A DNA stretch of 64,000 nucleotides from contig NC_087156.1 in assembly GCF_035594125.1 (NCBI RefSeq), forward strand, positions 28,686,997 to 28,750,996, read 5' to 3'. The notes beneath the pieces are model-generated. The model was not told the origin of the DNA and made no database searches. It saw only the letters and a list, made by a program, of their open reading frames with translations. The stretch comes from Scylla paramamosain (lineage: Eukaryota; Arthropoda; Malacostraca; Decapoda; Portunidae). The position numbers were made by a program, and so were the translations under genes. Positions 38,595 through 49,589 of this stretch are shown in pieces. How positions within the stretch are numbered: position 1 is the first letter of the stretch; the number at the start of each line of letters is the position of its first letter.

Positions 38595-38599
<5 letters not shown>
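38021..38599. other. Purine-rich intergenic DNA, no gene seen
   Basis: AGAGAG/GGAGGA words, including a (GGA)n run at about 38285-38315. Confidence 0.5.
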
Positions 38600-38665
<66 letters not shown>

Positions 38666-38746
38666 CTTTGACCTTAAAGAAGACGTAAGAAGGAGGTTGA
38701 GTTTCTTACAACACACGCGTAAAGCAGCTGAGTCTTCGCTATCTTA

Positions 38747-38824
<78 letters not shown>

Positions 38825-38889
38825 ATCACCACCAACCTTCTTCTGCGAGTTTAGTAAACAACTCCTTGATCCCTTTTTACTTCTCCTAT

Positions 38890-38942
<53 letters not shown>
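38600..38942. repeat. (GA)n, (CT)n and (CA)n arrays
   Basis: (GA)n at 38600-38663 and (CT)n at 38753-38822 form an inverted pair about 90 bp apart; (CA)n lies at about 38893-38942. Confidence 0.96.
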
Positions 38943-38945
<3 letters not shown>

Positions 38946-39160
38946 TCACGTGCAGTACCTCGGTCGAAGATTTCTTAAAGTATGGTATCTATGTTTTCTT
39001 ATTTTCCTTTTTTTTTTTTTTTAGCGGTAAGTTTACGTGGTTTGTTTAAGTCCGATAATTCTTCTGGGCTTTTAAAGTTATGAATGTTTTAAGTAATGGG
39101 TTATGAGTGAGTTATGGTGAGGAGGAAGAATGAGAGCGTTAAGTCAGTGGATTATTAGAG

Positions 39161-39161
<1 letters not shown>

Positions 39162-39226
<65 letters not shown>

Positions 39227-39361
39227 CTGCTGCCCCGTGCATTCTCCACCTTCCTCTTTCTCCTACTCCCTCTCCCTACCTCTCCTCTCTCTTTACTCCT
39301 CTTTTAAATCCCTTCCTTCTTAAACTCTTCCTCCTAACTATGCTTAGTCTGTTTATCTAGC

Positions 39362-39409
<48 letters not shown>

Positions 39410-39721
39410 ACGTTATTTGTCTAAAAGTCATTGGTGCGCTATTATCGTGCGCGTCACTTGAGTGTTAGCGATGTGGCGCGAGATAGCGGGAGTGGCGGGG
39501 ATGCTGGCGTGTGGGGAAGAGTGGGAGGGAAGAGAGAAGGAGGAGGAGGAGGAGGAGGAGGAGGAACTACTACGCACCACCACCACCACCACAGTCTTGG
39601 AAGAGCCACCCACTACCACCACCACCACCACCAGTCTATATTAATTAAAACCGTGAACATCTGCTGCCTCTCGAGAATTCAGTTGAGGGAGGGAGGGTCA
39701 AAGTAGATGAGTGTAATTACT

Positions 39722-39783
<62 letters not shown>
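39162..39783. repeat. (CA)n, two (CT)n arrays and GGA/CCA triplets
   Basis: (CA)n at 39162-39224, (CT)n at about 39365-39406 and 39724-39783, and (GGA)n plus CCA triplets at about 39538-39635. Confidence 0.92.
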
Positions 39784-39784
<1 letters not shown>

Positions 39785-39970
39785 GATCGCATTACTAGTT
39801 CAAGACGTGCGTGGGCGTCAGAGTAACAGAAGGCAGTGAGAGGCTGGGGGGCGGCGTGCTGACTGGGCGGTCACGGGTAACTGGGCGGGCAAGTGAAAGC
39901 TTTAGGCAGTGGGTGGCTGCTGAAGGGCGGGGGTCGGGAGGGAGACAGGAGCGGGAGGGAGAGGGAGAGA

Positions 39971-40006
<36 letters not shown>

Positions 40007-40954
40007 GAGGCAGGCAGGAAGGGCGGAAGGGGACACGGCTCAAAGGATTCATTCCCTTTAAACTGGTTCCTGGCTCATCATCCTGCAGGCACCGTCCATC
40101 CCTCCCTCTCTCCCTTCACCTCTCACGGTCCCTATACCATCCCTCCCTTGCTCCCTTTACCTATCCCAGTCCCTACACCACATCCCTCACTTCTTTCACC
40201 TATCCCGGACTAAACCCTGCATCCTTCACTCTCCTCATCTCCCTCCCCTCACACAACTCCGGCCTCTCAGTCTTCACTCATCCCTTCACTACTGTGTTTA
40301 CCTTCACGCCATTCCTTCCTCCGTGCCTCGCTCACCTCACCCTCACCTGCCTTGCAACTTACCTGTCCCCTCGCTCTCTCCGATCCCTTGCTGCCTCACC
40401 TGCGTCACGTGGTAAGGCACGAGGGAGTACAAGAAGTAACAGGAGGAGGACAAAGAGGAGGGGAAAGGAGAGGGAACGAGAAAAAGGCAGCGATAGGGTA
40501 AAGTTTGGAAATGCGGGCCTTAACCAGGGTCTCTTCACCCTTACATAGAAAAGCGTCCAACTTTACTCATCGGGTTTTTAATGAGGGACTGGTTCCTGAG
40601 GGTGGTGGTGCATGGTGGAGGTACATATAGCCGCGCATACATATATAAATACATATACACAAATACACCTGGTTTACATTTACTTCTGATACTTAATTCC
40701 TTTGTTTAAGTCTAACCTAACGCAATGTCACCTGTCCTTTTCTACCTATCTTTTTCACTACCAATATTCTACCTCATCCTCCTCATCCTCTTCTTCTTTC
40801 TCCTCTTCTTTCCCGTAATCTATCTGGCCAAGTAATTATTACTTCTCGCTTAAAAGAAATTATCAATATCAGGTTAGCTCATCAAATCACTTCTAATAAG
40901 ACCTTGCATAACAAGCTTCAACTCTTGTTTATCTTCCCTGAGATCAAATGTACG

Positions 40955-40958
<4 letters not shown>
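39784..40958. other. GC-rich then C-rich unique sequence, no gene recognised
   Basis: CpG-rich at 39800-39960, a short GA tract at 39960-40003, then C-rich DNA with recurring CACCTATCCC words at 40080-40400. The open frame at 39811-40548 has no recognisable domain. Confidence 0.4.

Positions 40959-41036
<78 letters not shown>
40959..41036. repeat. (CT)n microsatellite
   Basis: About 78 bp of CT. Confidence 0.97.
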
Positions 41037-41039
<3 letters not shown>

Positions 41040-41212
41040 CCACCTGAGAAATCCTTATAATACTACATGCCACTAATTCAGGGTCACGGCGATCAGTGAT
41101 GAATGAGTGGCCAGTGACACACAAGCTCTGTGCCCGGGAAATTAATCTGAATTTATGGGCGGCGTGACGGCGGGAGTGGCGGGCTGATGCGAATATGATT
41201 TCAGGGTGAATC

Positions 41213-41234
41213 TGGTGTGTGTGAGTGTGTGTGT

Positions 41235-41285
<51 letters not shown>

Positions 41286-41395
41286 AAAGAGTAGGCAATG
41301 TATTAGCGTGAATGGCAAGAGTTGTCTGTCATTACATCTCAGAAAACCATCTCAAATATTGTCTGTCATTACATCTCAGAAAACCATCTCAACAT
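41213..41395. repeat. (GT)n and a 37-bp tandem duplication
   Basis: Interrupted (GT)n at 41213-41284, then the segment TTGTCTGTCATTACATCTCA starting at 41322 repeats at 41359 with an exact 37-bp offset through AAAACCATCTCAA. Confidence 0.93.
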
Positions 41396-42730
41396 ATTAC
41401 TCGTTTCCCCCCCTACGCCACATAACCTCAGTGTTGTAACATATTCACCCACAATTAATCTCTTTGCCCACAAGACTATTGCGCTCCAGCCACCAGGAAG
41501 TCCCTTCAGGTGTTCCATGTCCCGGTGCAACACGCCTCGCGCGCAGAAGAATATCCTCCACAGCCACGCACTGGGATCGCGGCCTTCACAAGTGCACACA
41601 TACAACAAACCACCACCTCGCTGCCGCCACGTAGGACAGCACCTTGTTCCGCGCTGCACCTCCACACAAAACCAGCGCAGCACCGTCGACCCTCAAACTA
41701 TACAAAGCAGCGCTCGTCAGGAGGCTGTGGCGTGACTACTGCCACTGTCTCCCTCGCCTCCCTCCCGCCGGTTCACTCCTCACGCCGCGGGCCCGCCTGT
41801 GCCAAGTGGACTAAAATAGCAAGGAGATTGTTTTGATTAGCGCTAAGATGCGACAGCTGCTGCTCCTGTACGAATGTCCCGCTACGTTTTACCAGCCAGA
41901 GGGGATGTGAGGGACACGAGAGGGGCACTGGATGGGCCAGGGCGCGGGGAGTGAGTCACCAGGCGGAGGCAGTGGAGGCAGGGGCACATGGTCCTCCCCA
42001 GCACCTCGACACCTGGTCACAGGCCGCCACTTAACTTCTAGAATCACAAAGGTTACTTATAATCATAATACTGGTACAGCGTAATGCCACAAGGCTCCTG
42101 TGATTCTATCCTAAAGCAAAATTTGACAACCACCTCCTAAAAACCCTTCACCAAACACGTCAATCATCATCATCATCATCATCACCAATAATAATCATAA
42201 GTAAGAAGCAGAGCCGCTGGAACACACAACTACTGTGGCGATGGGAACTGAACCAGGAAAGTAACAGTAGGTAGTGGGAAGTAGTGATAACAATGACCCG
42301 CCGTGCGTTGGTAGCGGCAGCGGCTGTGCTAGAGGGAAAGAGTACAGTGACAGTCGTGATATACGTAGAATATATATAAGTATGTATTGAAGCTGCCTTG
42401 GTAGTGTCCCCCACGAGGCTTCCCCGCGTCACCTGCCACTACGCTACAGACGAGCAGGCGGTGGACAGGTGGACCGCGGGGAGCCTTCGTGGGGGCAAGT
42501 AATGCTCACTAGGAACGACTGAGCTAAGAGGGAGTATAGTAGTACTGCTCAACAGGATCAAAGCCTCACTATGTCGTTGTCGGTAACTATTGTATTAGGA
42601 TTAAAAGTACGTGTATTTATTTATTTATATTTATAGACTTCTTTTTAATATATTCATTTATGTATACTTCACGTGTTCATCAATGAAGCTGAGGACTGTG
42701 GGGGAGTGGGGGGGAGAGGGAGAGGGAGAG

Positions 42731-42733
<3 letters not shown>
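41396..42733. other. CpG-containing unique sequence, no gene recognised
   Basis: Relatively GC-rich (41480-42020, 42400-42510) with several open frames but no protein family recognised. It could hold UTR or promoter sequence of a neighbouring gene. (ATC)n at about 42164-42184. Confidence 0.35.
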
Positions 42734-42804
<71 letters not shown>

Positions 42805-42885
42805 CCTTTCCCTAACCAGTTTTGTTTTTGTGTGTGTGGATGAAATGATGCGAAATAAAATCAGTGTCAATTGATACACACACAA

Positions 42886-42980
<95 letters not shown>

Positions 42981-43049
42981 GGGCGATTTAAGGATTAACA
43001 ATTCATACATCACAATCTCTGTTACTGTACAACTGACAAAAACACATTT

Positions 43050-43124
<75 letters not shown>
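42734..43124. repeat. (GA)n, (CA)n and (CT)n arrays
   Basis: (GA)n at 42734-42800, (CA)n at about 42893-42978, (CT)n at 43053-43124. Confidence 0.97.
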
Positions 43125-43127
<3 letters not shown>

Positions 43128-43264
43128 CAAGTAGAAGAATATATATGTTAAAAGCTTGGAAAAATATATATTGTATGTGGCTAATTTCTTTTTTGTTTCT
43201 GTAAAACTAAAACTTTAGATTGTAATTGTTTGGTCATTATATAAAAGGTAGCTGTGGTGTCATG

Positions 43265-43815
43265 AAGGGATAGATCTGCGGGTTTGGCAGGCGTGTGATT
43301 CAGCAGGTGTGTGGTGAGAGGCAAGGGTGGTGGAGCAGATGTGTGGGTGTTATAAGAGTACGTGTGCTGGTGAGGTGGGGCAGATGTGTAGGTGTGGTAA
43401 TGGCAGGTGTGGAAGGTGTGTGAGTATGGTACCGGCAGGTGTTTGATTCTAGCGGAACAGGTGTGTGATGGTAGGACGTGTGTGTGGCTATGGGGGACAG
43501 ATGTCGGGATGGGATGGAGCAGGTGTGTTATGGTAGGATAGGTGTGTTGCTTTGGGGGACAGATATAGGAGTGGGATGGAGCAGGTGCGTGGGTGGGGTG
43601 AAGCAGGTGTGTGGGTGTAGTACTGGCAGGTGCATAGGTGTGGTGAGAGGCAAGGGTGGGGAGAGGCAGGTGTGAGGATGTAGTGGAGCTGGTGTGTGGA
43701 TGTGGTGAAGCAGGTGTGGGATTATAGTGAATGCATGTGGGTGTGCAGGCAGGGCAAGTGTTTGGGTGACAGGGGGGGAGGGGTGTGGCAGGATGGGTGT
43801 GGTGGCGGGTGGTAA
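43265..43815. repeat. Diverged GGTGTGTGGGTG-type minisatellite
   Basis: Units of roughly 25-45 bp built on GGAGCAGGTGTGTGGGTG recur irregularly for about 550 bp. The His/Thr/Pro-rich minus-strand frame over 43181-43849 reads this repeat. Confidence 0.75.
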
Positions 43816-45336
43816 GGGAGGAGGTACAGACAGGCGAGGTATCCCCCACAGCCCGCAGCTTCCCTCAAATTAGGTACGAAAAGCGCTCAAAAAATTAAGA
43901 AGCCCCCGCCGGCGCCGCCTGGGGGAACGGGTCTTACAAGCTAGTCATGGAGATGGTCCGCTGAGGTCTCTCGTTAACAGTGACGCTAAGGGGCACGAGA
44001 GACAGAAAGTGGTCCTAACACAAGTCTAAAGTTCATTTGGGGATTTGGGGCGAATTTAACCTCAGTAATTCGAATCGCCGTCAGGTTTACCAGATGAACA
44101 GAAGACCCGCGTGTAGGAGAGAGTCGTCCCGGGAATTTTGTTATCTTGTCCGCCCTGTGGCTCCCCCAGTCTCGGGAGAGGCACATACCGCACTCGCTAA
44201 GGGAGCTCCTGGCCATGATCGAGCTCCTGAGTGCTGATGGTGGTTGTTTGGCGGGGCGGCGACCGACTTGCCTCAGCCTCCTCCGCCACCCTCCTCCCGC
44301 AAGCTGCGTGCCGCCAGGTGAGGACGAGGGCGGGGAGAGGCTGGGATGCCACCTCCTGCCTGGCGCGGGCTGGCGGAGCAAGATGACGGGATATGTATCA
44401 CTTGAAATGTTCACAATTGTTCCAATTGTCTGTCCGAGTAACACAAAATACACTCGAAGGGATCATTTGGCAAGTATCCTAACTACATTTCTGACATGAA
44501 GCTGTACGGGAGAGCAAAGAGATCCTCCTCCCCAGACACACACGAGAGGTCCCCGGCAGCCACGCCTCGGGGCCCCGACCACGCGAGGCCCGGGAGCCCG
44601 TACTGGATCGGATAATCTGAAACACTGAGATGCTCGGTGCTCCTGCTGGGGAGGAGATCAGCACACAAACGTCAACACAAGTAAACATGAAACAGGCAGG
44701 CAAACGTGCCACTGGACAGCTGTGTTTTGATTTATGCACTCGGCTAAATTTAAGCCTGAGTGGGAATGGAAACTGTAACTTTATTCTTTTATTATGAAGA
44801 TTGGTTAAAGGCCGTGTACTGGAGGGCTAAAACTTCTCTTGAATTGTCTGTGCGAATTTACTCCTGCAATGGTGATGGTGTTTTGTATTGTACGGCGCGG
44901 CTTGCCGAGGGGTGCGGCCGCGTGCTGGTGCCGGGAGTGGTACACGCCGCACGAGGCCCAACGTGCGGCACTCGGCAGCGGGGCAGCTTAGCACTAGCGA
45001 GATTACTTCGATATGGAATCTTTCACTGTTTCAAAGTTTGAGATGCATTATATCTTTTTACAACGCATAAAATGAATCACTGAATTCTAAAGTAAATATT
45101 TTCCGAGCCTCTTTGTTTTCACTCACCGAATATTTACAGGAACGTGATTGTGATCAGAACAATGATATAATTTATAGTCGTGAACAACATCGGCGACGTG
45201 CGTGGGTCACATGGCACGTGGGTTGTCACTTTAAGCCAATGTTTCGGGGCGCGTGAATTTTTTTGAGGTTCATCAATCTCATCCGTAATTAACAACTTTT
45301 TCAGGTCGATTTTCTGGTACGTGTTTAATCCAATAA

Positions 45337-45340
<4 letters not shown>
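43816..45340. other. GC-rich unique sequence, no gene recognised
   Basis: CpG-rich blocks (43900-44400, 44520-44600, 44880-45000) with open frames on both strands, none with a recognisable domain. Part of it may be downstream UTR of the KCTD gene, but no polyadenylation site can be assigned. Confidence 0.35.

Positions 45341-45431
<91 letters not shown>
45341..45431. repeat. (AT)n microsatellite
   Basis: About 91 bp, lying about 270 bp beyond the stop codon of the KCTD gene on its downstream side. Confidence 0.98.
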
Positions 45432-45434
<3 letters not shown>

Positions 45435-45703
45435 CATATAGCCGTATGTTTCTACAAGCCATAATAACACTGCCAGATAAAGTTGTTGCGAACTTTGGAT
45501 GTCACCAATAAAAAGAAGACTCAGTTCACCATCACTACTGTCGCAGCGTTGACGACATGGTGACTGTGGACCGGAAGCCGCGTGTTGCTGACCCCCTTGG
45601 CCCTGACCGCTAACTAAGCTGGGGGTCGTCAGAAGAGGGACTTGCTGACACCTGTGGGCGGTACTGTAGCACTGGACACCGCCCCACTGACCCCCGCTTC
45701 ACA

Positions 45704-46539
45704 TTATTCTCTCACCCACACGAATTCGTTGTAGTGGTTCCATCGGTCCTCCTCGTTGTCCATGCCGGGCTTCTTGTCCACCATGATGCCGCCCGCGGTG
45801 CTGGTGCCGCACGAGCCGCAACACTTGTAGCCGGCCAGCACAAGCATGTCGAAGGCTTGCTCGAGGAACGTGTGCTTCAGGAAGAATCGAGCAGTGTAGC
45901 GATCTGTTGCACCGCGGTCAGGGTCACGAGATTCATTCAATGTCTCACCAAAGACTTCACGGCAAAGCGTCACTCGGCCACACACCAGGATTCGGCTCAG
46001 TTTGCGGAATTTCACATCAGCCAGTCCGTCACGACCGAAGGCGAAAGTCCCGCGATAACTAACTGTGATGGTCCCGACGGAGGTCCGAACCGAATACGCC
46101 GGGTCGACGGGGCTTAGTGACTTGGGCAACGTGAGGGAGTCCAACATATCCTGTAGCTGGAAGAACTCCGCCTCCTTCTTCAGCCTCTCCCGCTCGCTGA
46201 AGTTCTCTGGCAGCACGAGTTTCTGATTCCTCAAAAGTCCAGAATGTATCTGAAGAGGACTCCGTCACGGTCTATGAAGAATTTGCCTTTGGAGTCCCGT
46301 AGCACCGGAGTCTTGGACTTGCCGCTGAACATTTGGCCGAGGAGGCTCTCGGTGACGCGCTGCAGGGTGGTGAGGGCCGTGGTGTAGAATACGCCCCCCA
46401 CGTTCAGCTCCACGATGGGGGGGAACACCTGCACGATGGCGTTCATGTTCTGTCCAGCCTGCTGCTCCGGGGGCGCCTGTCCGCTGTTGGACGAGGCGGA
46501 GGAGGAGGAACTGTTCGTGGCGGCGCCGTTGGTGGCCAT
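45704..46539 (-). CDS. KCTD8/12/16-like: KCTD8/12/16-family BTB protein (GABA-B receptor auxiliary subunit-like), frame broken once
   Basis: Seen: two minus-strand frames meet at 46231-46236. The first (ATG at 46539, 102 codons) has a Ser/Asn/Gln-rich start and then a BTB/T1 domain from about residue 42 (IVELNVGG) to FIDRDGVLFRYILDF. The second continues it (RNQKLVLPENF) through a linker to a C-terminal domain with the motif GETLNESRDPDR and the end FVWVRE, stop TAA at 45704-45706. Read across the break this gives about 278 residues; vertebrate KCTD12 is about 325. Known: KCTD8/12/16 proteins form BTB oligomers on the GABA-B2 tail, and their H1 domain modulates G-protein signalling at the plasma membrane. 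Inferred: same family, likely the single arthropod member. The start is chosen for its Kozak context (CACCATGG) and fit to family N-termini; an in-frame ATG at 46674 would add 45 atypical residues. The gene has no intron, like vertebrate KCTD12. The break is one missing T. Confidence 0.9.
46231..46236 (-). other. One-base frame break inside the KCTD coding sequence
   Basis: On the minus strand the codons run GAC TTT TGA, a stop. With one more T they would read GAC TTT TTG AGG, restoring the conserved F-L-R junction of the BTB domain. A four-T run where five are expected is typical of a homopolymer sequencing or assembly error, although a real null allele or pseudogene cannot be excluded. Confidence 0.85.
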
Positions 46540-46660
46540 GGTGACTGGCAGAGGCGGAGCGAGAGGTGCGGAGCGAGTGGTGGCCGCCGCGAGAGTGTGG
46601 CGGCCAGTCAATACCCGACACCAGCACCCACCCCGCGCACACCTACACGCACGCACTAAC
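46540..46660 (-). promoter_or_regulatory. GC-rich 5' flank / putative 5' UTR of the KCTD gene
   Basis: The 120 bp upstream of the ATG are CpG-rich (GCGGCGGCC-type sequence), unlike the CA-rich DNA beyond 46660. This fits a 5' UTR or CpG-rich core promoter. I see no convincing TATA box, and the transcription start cannot be placed. Confidence 0.3.
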
Positions 46661-46898
46661 AAACGTACATACAACTACACACGCACACACACATACACAC
46701 ACACATATCACGCATATATACATAAATCATACATACCACGAATACGCTCGCACATCTCTATAAGCAGGAGTTATTGTGGTTTGTGGAAGCACGTGAGAGG
46801 CACTTCACGCCGCAGTCCTGGGAACACAAGCAATGCATTCACTGGCACTCACGTGGCCTCCTTGCGATTCATCTGAATAAATGCGACAACAGAACGAT

Positions 46899-46939
<41 letters not shown>
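46661..46939. repeat. CA-rich degenerate tract and (CA)n
   Basis: ACACAC/ACATAC words at 46660-46720 and a pure (CA)n at about 46899-46939, upstream of the KCTD gene. Confidence 0.9.
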
Positions 46940-46941
<2 letters not shown>

Positions 46942-47487
46942 GGGCAGGCTGCGACAAGAGTGGGGCTGCATACCCTGGCTGTGGACAAGCTCCGGCATAA
47001 ACTTATACTTTCCAAAAAAAAAAAAACCTTAACCAGATCAAGGGAGGCGTGGATTCTGTTATAACCAGCGGAAGGAACAGGCATGGGAGAGGAGGAGAGG
47101 AACAGGGAGAACGGGAGAGTAGGAAGGGATGAGATGGCTATGACGATGCTGCCCACTCCATAACTCCCATACCAGCGATATGCAGGGGCGGGAAGGGAAT
47201 GCACAGGTGTGGTGTTACTTGCCGCTGCTTTGTCTTGCGGAGGGATGACCTTTGTGTTGGTCTATGTCCCGTATTTCTAACCCTTTACACAATTGTTTGG
47301 CATTTCACTCATTTCAAAATCCTTCTGACACATTTCTCTACGTTCTATACCTGCCTCTTACCATTTAACAAGCGTGGAATTGAAAAGTCTATTCTTTCGA
47401 TGCCTTCTTCTTTGATGTGGATGCTTGCAAAGATCTTATACAAAGCCTCTAGTGATGTAAGTCTTTTCTTATCGCAGTGAACTTAGA
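46940..47487. other. Unique sequence, no gene seen
   Basis: Nothing recognised upstream of the KCTD gene. Confidence 0.35.
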
Positions 47488-47675
47488 CTCTCTCAAGAAT
47501 TTGTCTTAAAGGCCACGGAAATTAGCAGCTGGGTTCTCATGGGTGTTTTTCCCAGGGAGATTATCAGTTGTGTTATCAGGTGTGTTTTTTTTTTCCCAAA
47601 GGCCACGAAGATTTTTAGCAGAGACCTTTGTTCAACTATCGCCATAATCATGCAAACGCTCTTGAAATAACACAC
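47488..47675 (-). mobile_element. Dispersed TIR-like element, copy D
   Basis: On the minus strand it carries the family words GGCCTTTGGGAAAA or GGCCTTTAAGACAA, GAGAACCCA and CATGATTATGGCGATAGTTG. The AAAGGCCACG segment occurs twice about 90 bp apart, so part is duplicated. Diverged. Confidence 0.6.
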
Positions 47676-48324
47676 AAACACGTAATAGTTTCCATCACAG
47701 ACAATGAAAAGCAGTCGAGTTAAGTGCAGATTTCTGTAAGAATGCAAAACTGATTTGTAGGGGAAGGACATTGATTCCCGCTTGCATTCATTTCCACACG
47801 TAGCCATTTTCTCACTTTTCATTTTTTTTTTTTATTTGCCATTAACGTTACCACTCTTGCTATGATTTTTTTTTTTACATTTTCATATATTTCCTCACAC
47901 CATGTATTAATTTCTACCACTCATGTATTATTAATTTTATCACACGTGTTTCGTATTTATTTTCCAACACGTTTCTTTCTTTTTGTTTCCTGCACTATTT
48001 CACACTATTTTCACGTTGCAACCATTCAACCATTCATATTTTCTCACGCCTGCTAATATTTTTTTTTTTTTTTTTTTTTTTGCTACTTCCAAACACATTA
48101 ATTTCTCCTCGCACACTTTATTCACTTCAACTTCCGGACCTGCGTAGCGTCTCGACAAATACAAACAACAAAGCGAAATAACAAATGTGTGCGCTTGTTC
48201 CTCAGTTTATCCTTCAATAATCCGCCTGTTTATTTCTGCCTTTCGAATCAACGCGTGCTGTCATTTCACTAATCTCTTTTATATTTTGTTCATTTTAAAT
48301 TGTGTTCGTGTATGTGTGTTATGC

Positions 48325-48328
<4 letters not shown>
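47676..48328. other. AT-rich unique sequence with T runs, no gene seen
   Basis: T runs near 47866-47876 and about 48059-48081. No gene. Confidence 0.4.

Positions 48329-48405
<77 letters not shown>
48329..48405. repeat. (CT)n microsatellite
   Basis: About 77 bp of CT. Confidence 0.97.
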
Positions 48406-48410
<5 letters not shown>

Positions 48411-48676
48411 CTCCATCACCACTACCATTACACATTCATACTTTTCACCACATTTTATTGTCAAAAAAAAAAAAGCCATCTCGCTCTGGAGGAAAAAAAA
48501 AGGAACATAACCTTGAAAATTAACCAGCAGCACTCTTACACCTCGCCAATTAACCAAAACAAGAGCGCAGAGTGTAAATACCGACAAAAAACAGTTTAAC
48601 TAATCATAATAAAGTAAAATGCAAATGACGTTAGACAAACATGCAAATACGTACAACAACAACGCGAATGTGTGTA

Positions 48677-49389
<713 letters not shown>

Positions 49390-49589
49390 CAGCATGGTTG
49401 CCTCAAGACATTAAACATAAGGGAAGCTACTTGAAGCCATCAAGCCAACACTTAAGTAATATATCTACCTATATCCATCTATCATCGCTATTCATAAATT
49501 TAGCTTATCTTTTAAAGCTCCCTATTGAATAAGCACTTAAAAACCTGATTACTGAATCTTTTCTACTCATCTACTACTATATCTACTAT

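Noticed and set aside
43181..43849. 222-residue His/Thr/Pro-rich minus-strand open frame
   Set aside because: It coincides with a GGTGTGTGGGTG minisatellite, so the amino-acid repeats follow the DNA units.
43986..44453. 155-residue minus-strand frame in GC-rich DNA near the KCTD gene
   Set aside because: No domain recognised and the opposite strand is also open; probably CpG-rich non-coding sequence.
46231..46236. Programmed -1 ribosomal frameshift in the KCTD gene
   Set aside because: CTTTTGA lacks a proper X-XXY-YYZ slippery heptamer and no family member is known to need one. A missing T is simpler.
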